Assembly: GCF_000971135.1 (NCBI RefSeq)
Contig: NZ_BBLW01000002.1
Span: 1-64,000 of the forward strand
Length of the DNA stretch: 64,000 nt
Direction of reading: 5' to 3'
DNA from: Demequina phytophila
GTDB taxonomy: Bacteria > Actinomycetota > Actinomycetes > Actinomycetales > Demequinaceae
Shown: in pieces, positions 60,065-64,000 of the stretch
Layout: each line of letters begins with the position of its first letter
Numbering within the stretch: position 1 is the stretch's first letter
The notes under the pieces: model-generated
What the model was told of the DNA's origin: nothing
Seen by the model: only the letters and a program-made list of their open reading frames with translations
The model's database searches: none
Position numbers and translations under genes: made by a program

Positions 60065-61640
60065 ACCGCCTCGGCGTCATCACCAGCAGCGCCTCGGGCA
60101 TCACCTCGGCAGAGAACGCCCGCGTGGTGCCCTCGGTGTCGCCGTCGATCTGGAACGGCACGTCGCGGTCGAGCTCGACCTCCACGCGCCTGCCCGCGGT
60201 CCGCCGCATAGGGGAGCGGCCGCCGCGGCGCGCGATCGATCCCACCAGGCGCATCACCATGCCCTCGAGACCGTCGCCGCTGGCGACCAGCACGTGGAGC
60301 CTGCCGTCCCCGGCCTCGGCGTCGGGAAGGAGGTTGATGCCGCCCTGCAACCGCCCGACGTTGCCCACCAGGGCCATGACGGCGCGCCCGTCGTGCACCT
60401 GGCGGCCATCCACGGTCACCTTCGCATGGAACGCCTCCGAGCCGACCTGGCGGATGCCGGCGACCACGTACGCGCCCCCCTTGACCAGCTTCTTGAGGCG
60501 CGGATCGGTGTCGCGCATGATCTGTGCGTCGAGTCCCACGCCCGCCATGACCGCGAACTCCGCGGAGTCCTCGCCCATGCTCCAGCGGATCATGTCGATC
60601 GCGCGCGGCGTGCCGTGCAGGGCGACGTCGAGCGCGTCGTCCTCGTCGAGGGGGATGCCCAGGTTCCGGCCGAGGAGGTTCCCTGTGCCGGCGGGGATGA
60701 CGGCGACGGGCACGCCGGTGCCCGCGAGGGCGGCGCACACGGCGCGCACCGTGCCGTCGCCGCCGGCGACCAGCACCAGGTCCGCCCCCTTCGCCAGCGC
60801 CTCGCGCGCCATCCCGTCGCCCGGGTCGTCCTGCTCGGTCTCCAGCCACAGAGGCGACTGCCAGCCGTCGCGCGTCATCGCGAACGTCACTCGGCGGCGG
60901 AAGGACTCGATCTCGAGGATCTTGGTCGGGTTGTAGATGACCGCGGCGCGGCGACCCGGCTGCGCGGCGCGGCCGCGGCCTAGCGAACCGGAGATGGCCT
61001 CGACGCCGCTCCACCACAGCGCCGCCGTCGCGACCACCACGCCGAACAGCCACCCACCCACGGAGTCCGAGAGGTGGACGGTGCCCATCGCCCACTGGCT
61101 GACGACCGTGAGCAGCACGATCGCGCCTCCCCAGAGGCGCACCCGCACGCGGGCGCCGGTGGAGCGTCGTTGCGCGTTCGCGATGGTCACCAGCAGCCAG
61201 ACCAGGATGGTGACCGCGAGGATGTGCCCCGACGGGTACGAGTACCCGACCGCGGAGATCGAGTCGTCGAACGCCGACTCGGGCCGAGGACGGTGCACCA
61301 GGACGCGGTTGAGCTGCCAGAGGGGGAATCCGAGCGCCGCGATCGCGAGCGCCGCCGCGAGGTGCCGCTGTCGCCGCCGCAGCGCGCGTCCCGCGAACGC
61401 GAGGGCGAGGATGAGCACGAAGACGGGGTTGGTGAAAAGGGCGATGCCCTCGACCAGCTGACCCGCGTACGAGCGCGGGTCGAGCAAGGTCGCGGGTTCC
61501 GGCAGCCACGTGTCGACCGTGCGGTCGGCCCACCCTGACACCACGCCCCACGTCCACAGCAGGTAGGCGCCGAGCGCCACCGCGAATGCGGTCGGCTCGA
61601 ACGCGCGGCGCGGCGCCCAGGGCTCCTCGCGGGTCGTCAC
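60051..61640 (-). CDS. PAP2 phosphatase-like / diacylglycerol kinase fusion
   Basis: A 529-residue membrane protein. Residues 1-210: about six helices of a PAP2 lipid-phosphatase fold with YPSGH (136-139), an R-x6-RP motif (KxxxxxxRP with K to R), and TVHLSD (His189), but the SR of motif 3 is SQW. Residues 230-529: lipid kinase (DAGK catalytic, GGDGT 293-297, GNLLGRNLG). GTG start overlaps the permease stop (GTGA). The last 14 bp overlap the 3' end of recG on the other strand. Confidence 0.8.
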   Translation of the reverse strand: MTTREEPWAPRRAFEPTAFAVALGAYLLWTWGVVSGWADRTVDTWLPEPATLLDPRSYAGQLVEGIALFTNPVFVLILALAFAGRALRRRQRHLAAALAIAALGFPLWQLNRVLVHRPRPESAFDDSISAVGYSYPSGHILAVTILVWLLVTIANAQRRSTGARVRVRLWGGAIVLLTVVSQWAMGTVHLSDSVGGWLFGVVVATAALWWSGVEAISGSLGRGRAAQPGRRAAVIYNPTKILEIESFRRRVTFAMTRDGWQSPLWLETEQDDPGDGMAREALAKGADLVLVAGGDGTVRAVCAALAGTGVPVAVIPAGTGNLLGRNLGIPLDEDDALDVALHGTPRAIDMIRWSMGEDSAEFAVMAGVGLDAQIMRDTDPRLKKLVKGGAYVVAGIRQVGSEAFHAKVTVDGRQVHDGRAVMALVGNVGRLQGGINLLPDAEAGDGRLHVLVASGDGLEGMVMRLVGSIARRGGRSPMRRTAGRRVEVELDRDVPFQIDGDTEGTTRAFSAEVMPEALLVMTPRRFTTG

Positions 61641-63238
61641 GACGTCGCCAGGTCGCGGTGCCGGAAGCCGCGGAACCCCACCCCGCACAGCAGCGCGCCC
61701 ACGAGCGCGACCACCGCGAGTCCGCCCCAGCTGTAGGCCGACGTGGCGAGGTGGGGCACGTGGTAGTACGGGCTGATCCCCAGGACCCAGTCGTCGAGGC
61801 CGAACGTGGGACCGAGCAGCGTGAGCGCGAACGAGATCACCACGCCCGCCCACGCCGCGATCGCGAGCCGAGGGCGCGCGCCGACCACGGCGATCGACAC
61901 GGCGACGACCGTCCACACCGCGGGGACGGTGACGAGCGCCTGCCCGAGCGCCTCGCCGAACGTCACGCCGATGTCGGCGCCGGACGCGAACGACGCGATG
62001 ACGAGGCCCGCGATGGTGAGGAACACGGGCGCGGCGAGCAGCGCGACACCCACGTGCGCGGCGTAGTAGCGCGGCCGGGACACGGGCGTCGCGATGAGCG
62101 GTTCCACGCGGTCCTCCATCTCCTCCTTGCGGACGCGCAGGACCATCTGCACGCACGCGATGGAGGAGATGATGCCAACCAGGCTGATGATCGTCGCGAG
62201 GAACGCGCCGAACAGGTCCTCGGGAGTGGTGGCACCCGCCGCGAGGATCTGCGCGATGCCCTCGTCCGCGGACAGCAGGTCCGTGATCGCGGTGGTGAAG
62301 TAGCCGAACACCGTGCCGAGCACCCCGAACCCGACCGCCCACGCGATCAACGAGCCGCGGTTGAGGCGCAGCGCGAGCGCGAACGGCGACCGGGTGCGGC
62401 CGCGCGCGGGCCCGGGTGCCGGCGCGATCGCGCCCTGCCCGAAGTCGCGCCGCGACTGCAGGACGAACGCGACCGCAAGCGTGACCGCGGTCAGCGCGAC
62501 CGCGAGCCCGAGGGGCGCCCAGCTGTTGTCGACCGACGGCTTGGTCTCGGTCATCCATGCCAGCGGGTTGATCCAGATCGCCCAGTCGGCGGCCTCGACC
62601 GAGTACGCGAACCCGCGCAGGATGAACAGCGTGCCGAACGTGGCGACCGCGAGGGAGCTCGACGCCCGCGCCTCCGCTCCCAGCTGCGACGTGACCGCCG
62701 CGATGCCCGTGCCCATCCAGCCTGTCGCCGTGAAGGTGGCGCTGAGCAGCGCGGTCGACTCGACACCGCCGCCGCACGCCCATGCCACCAGGAACGAGAC
62801 GACGCCCACCACCACGGACATCACGAGCCCCATCGCGACGGCCGTGAGCAGGCGCGAGGACCTCCCGAGGACGCCCGAGGCGAGCAGCTCGGCCTGCCCC
62901 GAGTCCTCCTGACCGCGGGTGGCCCTCGTCACCACGAAGATCGCGCCGAGCGCCGTGAACAGCCCGCCGAGCGCGAGTGCGCGCCACGCGTTGAAGCCGT
63001 CCGCGGTGCTGAGGTCGAAGGCGGGCCCGAAGATCAGCCCGAGCGCCGGGTTGGAGCCGACGAGCGTCGCGAGGCCCTCGCGGTCGGCCTGGGTGGGGAA
63101 CACCCACGGGTAGACCAGCACGGAGGAGGCGGACAGTGCCGTGACGATCGCGATCCACGGCGCGAAGCTGCGTGCCTCGTGGTGGAGCGAGGCGCGCAGG
63201 AGGCGTGGTGCTCCCGTCACGGCGGCCGGTGCGCTCAT
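61637..63238 (-). CDS. ABC exporter permease (two-repeat, ABC-2-like)
   Basis: A 533-residue polytopic membrane protein with about twelve helices in two similar halves (residues 1-265 and 275-533), as in fused actinobacterial ABC exporter permeases. Motifs: RATRGQEDSGQAELLASGVLGRSSRL and RKEEMEDRVEPLIATPVSRPRYY, the repeated glutamine/glutamate-rich coupling segment. Substrate unknown (antibiotic or lipid export in homologues). The ATG overlaps the ATPase stop (ATGA). Confidence 0.78.
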   Translation of the reverse strand: MSAPAAVTGAPRLLRASLHHEARSFAPWIAIVTALSASSVLVYPWVFPTQADREGLATLVGSNPALGLIFGPAFDLSTADGFNAWRALALGGLFTALGAIFVVTRATRGQEDSGQAELLASGVLGRSSRLLTAVAMGLVMSVVVGVVSFLVAWACGGGVESTALLSATFTATGWMGTGIAAVTSQLGAEARASSSLAVATFGTLFILRGFAYSVEAADWAIWINPLAWMTETKPSVDNSWAPLGLAVALTAVTLAVAFVLQSRRDFGQGAIAPAPGPARGRTRSPFALALRLNRGSLIAWAVGFGVLGTVFGYFTTAITDLLSADEGIAQILAAGATTPEDLFGAFLATIISLVGIISSIACVQMVLRVRKEEMEDRVEPLIATPVSRPRYYAAHVGVALLAAPVFLTIAGLVIASFASGADIGVTFGEALGQALVTVPAVWTVVAVSIAVVGARPRLAIAAWAGVVISFALTLLGPTFGLDDWVLGISPYYHVPHLATSAYSWGGLAVVALVGALLCGVGFRGFRHRDLATS

Positions 63239-64000
63239 CGGGCGCCTGCCGCGTCGCCCTCGTCCTCGTAGAGGCGCAGGAACAGGCTCTCGAGCGACGG
63301 GGGAGCCACGGTGAGCGACTCGAGCCCGTAGGGCGCGAGGGCGGACATCGCCGGGCCGATGCCGTCGGCGTCCACCGTCGCGGTGAGACGGGCGCCGTCG
63401 AGGTGGACGTCGTGCAGGGCCGCGAGGTCCGCGGCGGCAGGGGTGCGGGTGAGGGTGGCGTGCACGCTCGTGCGCGCGTTCCCGCGGATCTGTGCGAGGG
63501 TCCCGGTCTCGACGATCCTGCCCGCGCGGATGATGCTGAGGCGGTCCGCGAGGGTCTCGACCTCCGAGAGGATATGGCTGCTCAGCAGCACCGTGGTGCC
63601 GCGCTCCTTCGCCTCGCCCAGCACCTCCTGGAACACGTTCTCCATGAGGGGATCGAGCCCTGACGTGGGCTCGTCGAGGATCAGCAGCTCGGCGTTGGAC
63701 GCCAGCGCGGCGACGATCGCGACCTTCTGGCGGTTGCCCTTGGAGTACTGGCGGCCGCGCTTGGTGGGGTCGAGCTCGAACCGCTCGACCAGCTCGTCGC
63801 GGCGTGCGTCGTCGAGGCCGCCGCGCAGCGACCCCAGCAGGTCGATCGCCTCGCCTCCGCTCATCGACGGCCACAGCGCGACGTCTCCCGGCACGTACGC
63901 GAGGCGCTGGTGCAGCTCCACGACGTCGGACCACGGGTCCCCGCCCAGCAGCCGGGCGGTGCCGCCGTTCGCTCGCAGGAGGCCCAGGAGCACGCGGATG
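63235..64000 (-). CDS. ABC transporter ATPase (incomplete at window end)
   Basis: A partial ATP-binding protein; the N-terminus with the Walker A lies beyond position 64000. The visible part shows the signature-like YSKGNRQKVAIVAAL (LSGGQ variant), Walker B LLILDEPTSGLDPL and the H-loop TVLLSSHILSEV. The C-terminal ~80 residues form the accessory domain common to antibiotic-export ATPases. It pairs with the permease at 61637. Confidence 0.85.
   Translation of the reverse strand, partial: IRVLLGLLRANGGTARLLGGDPWSDVVELHQRLAYVPGDVALWPSMSGGEAIDLLGSLRGGLDDARRDELVERFELDPTKRGRQYSKGNRQKVAIVAALASNAELLILDEPTSGLDPLMENVFQEVLGEAKERGTTVLLSSHILSEVETLADRLSIIRAGRIVETGTLAQIRGNARTSVHATLTRTPAAADLAALHDVHLDGARLTATVDADGIGPAMSALAPYGLESLTVAPPSLESLFLRLYEDEGDAAGAR

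Overview
The window is high-GC DNA, dense in genes and rich in GTG starts. It is almost certainly from an actinobacterium. The order of the backbone genes (fumarylacetoacetase-family gene, gltX, tRNA-Gln, tRNA-Glu, IclR regulator, leuCD, murA, plsC, gpsA, ddl, DUF3515, thiL, rpmB, DAK2, recG) resembles, from memory, the conserved block known from Mycobacterium and Micrococcales. The style of the accessory genes points to Micrococcales, possibly a Demequina- or Cellulomonas-like genus, but I cannot assign a genus. No rRNA, CRISPR array, transposase or phage gene was recognised.

Layout. 144-2838: a BTAD/TPR regulator and three small unknown genes. 3008-9874: mixed metabolic genes, including an intradiol-dioxygenase-like lipoprotein, cimA behind an isoleucine leader peptide and attenuator, a domain-swapped lipoate ligase, a VIT1-family transporter, YggS and YbaK homologues, and rnhA. 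10064-12157: an SQR-DsrC/TusE-DsrE sulfur operon. 12213-21682: an aldehyde dehydrogenase, a GH16-like protein, a VOC/esterase pair behind a palindromic operator, NYN and DUF4288 proteins, an EamA exporter, and a translationally coupled trio (DfsB-like, DUF418-like, terpene-cyclase-like). 21747-38897: the conserved block from the fumarylacetoacetase-family gene to ddl, with inserted genes including a clpB without its N-domain under an HspR-type HAIR operator. 39095-51286: a sugar-catabolic island (ROK regulator, two sugar isomerase-like proteins, a Gfo/Idh oxidoreductase, a complete ribose-type ABC transporter, and a large secreted sugar dehydrogenase). 51852-60064: the conserved block resumes (DUF3515, thiL, rpmB, DAK2, recG). 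60051-64000: a PAP2-lipid kinase fusion and an ABC exporter cut by the window end.

How the genes work together. cimA, leuC and leuD serve branched-chain amino acid synthesis. murA, plsC, gpsA and ddl serve envelope synthesis. The island between ddl and DUF3515 looks like one uptake-and-oxidation pathway for a sugar or glycoside. It is bracketed by two direct copies of a 93-bp palindrome-ended repeat.

Three genome-wide signals stand out. First, a 9-mer, GCATCGTCC and its complement, occurs 32 times in both orientations, inside and between genes and in more than one codon frame. Second, about two dozen genes have a -10-like hexamer placed 6 or 7 nt before the start codon, the architecture of leaderless transcripts. 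Third, there are several roughly 100-bp elements with inverted-repeat ends. All repeat counts were made by eye.
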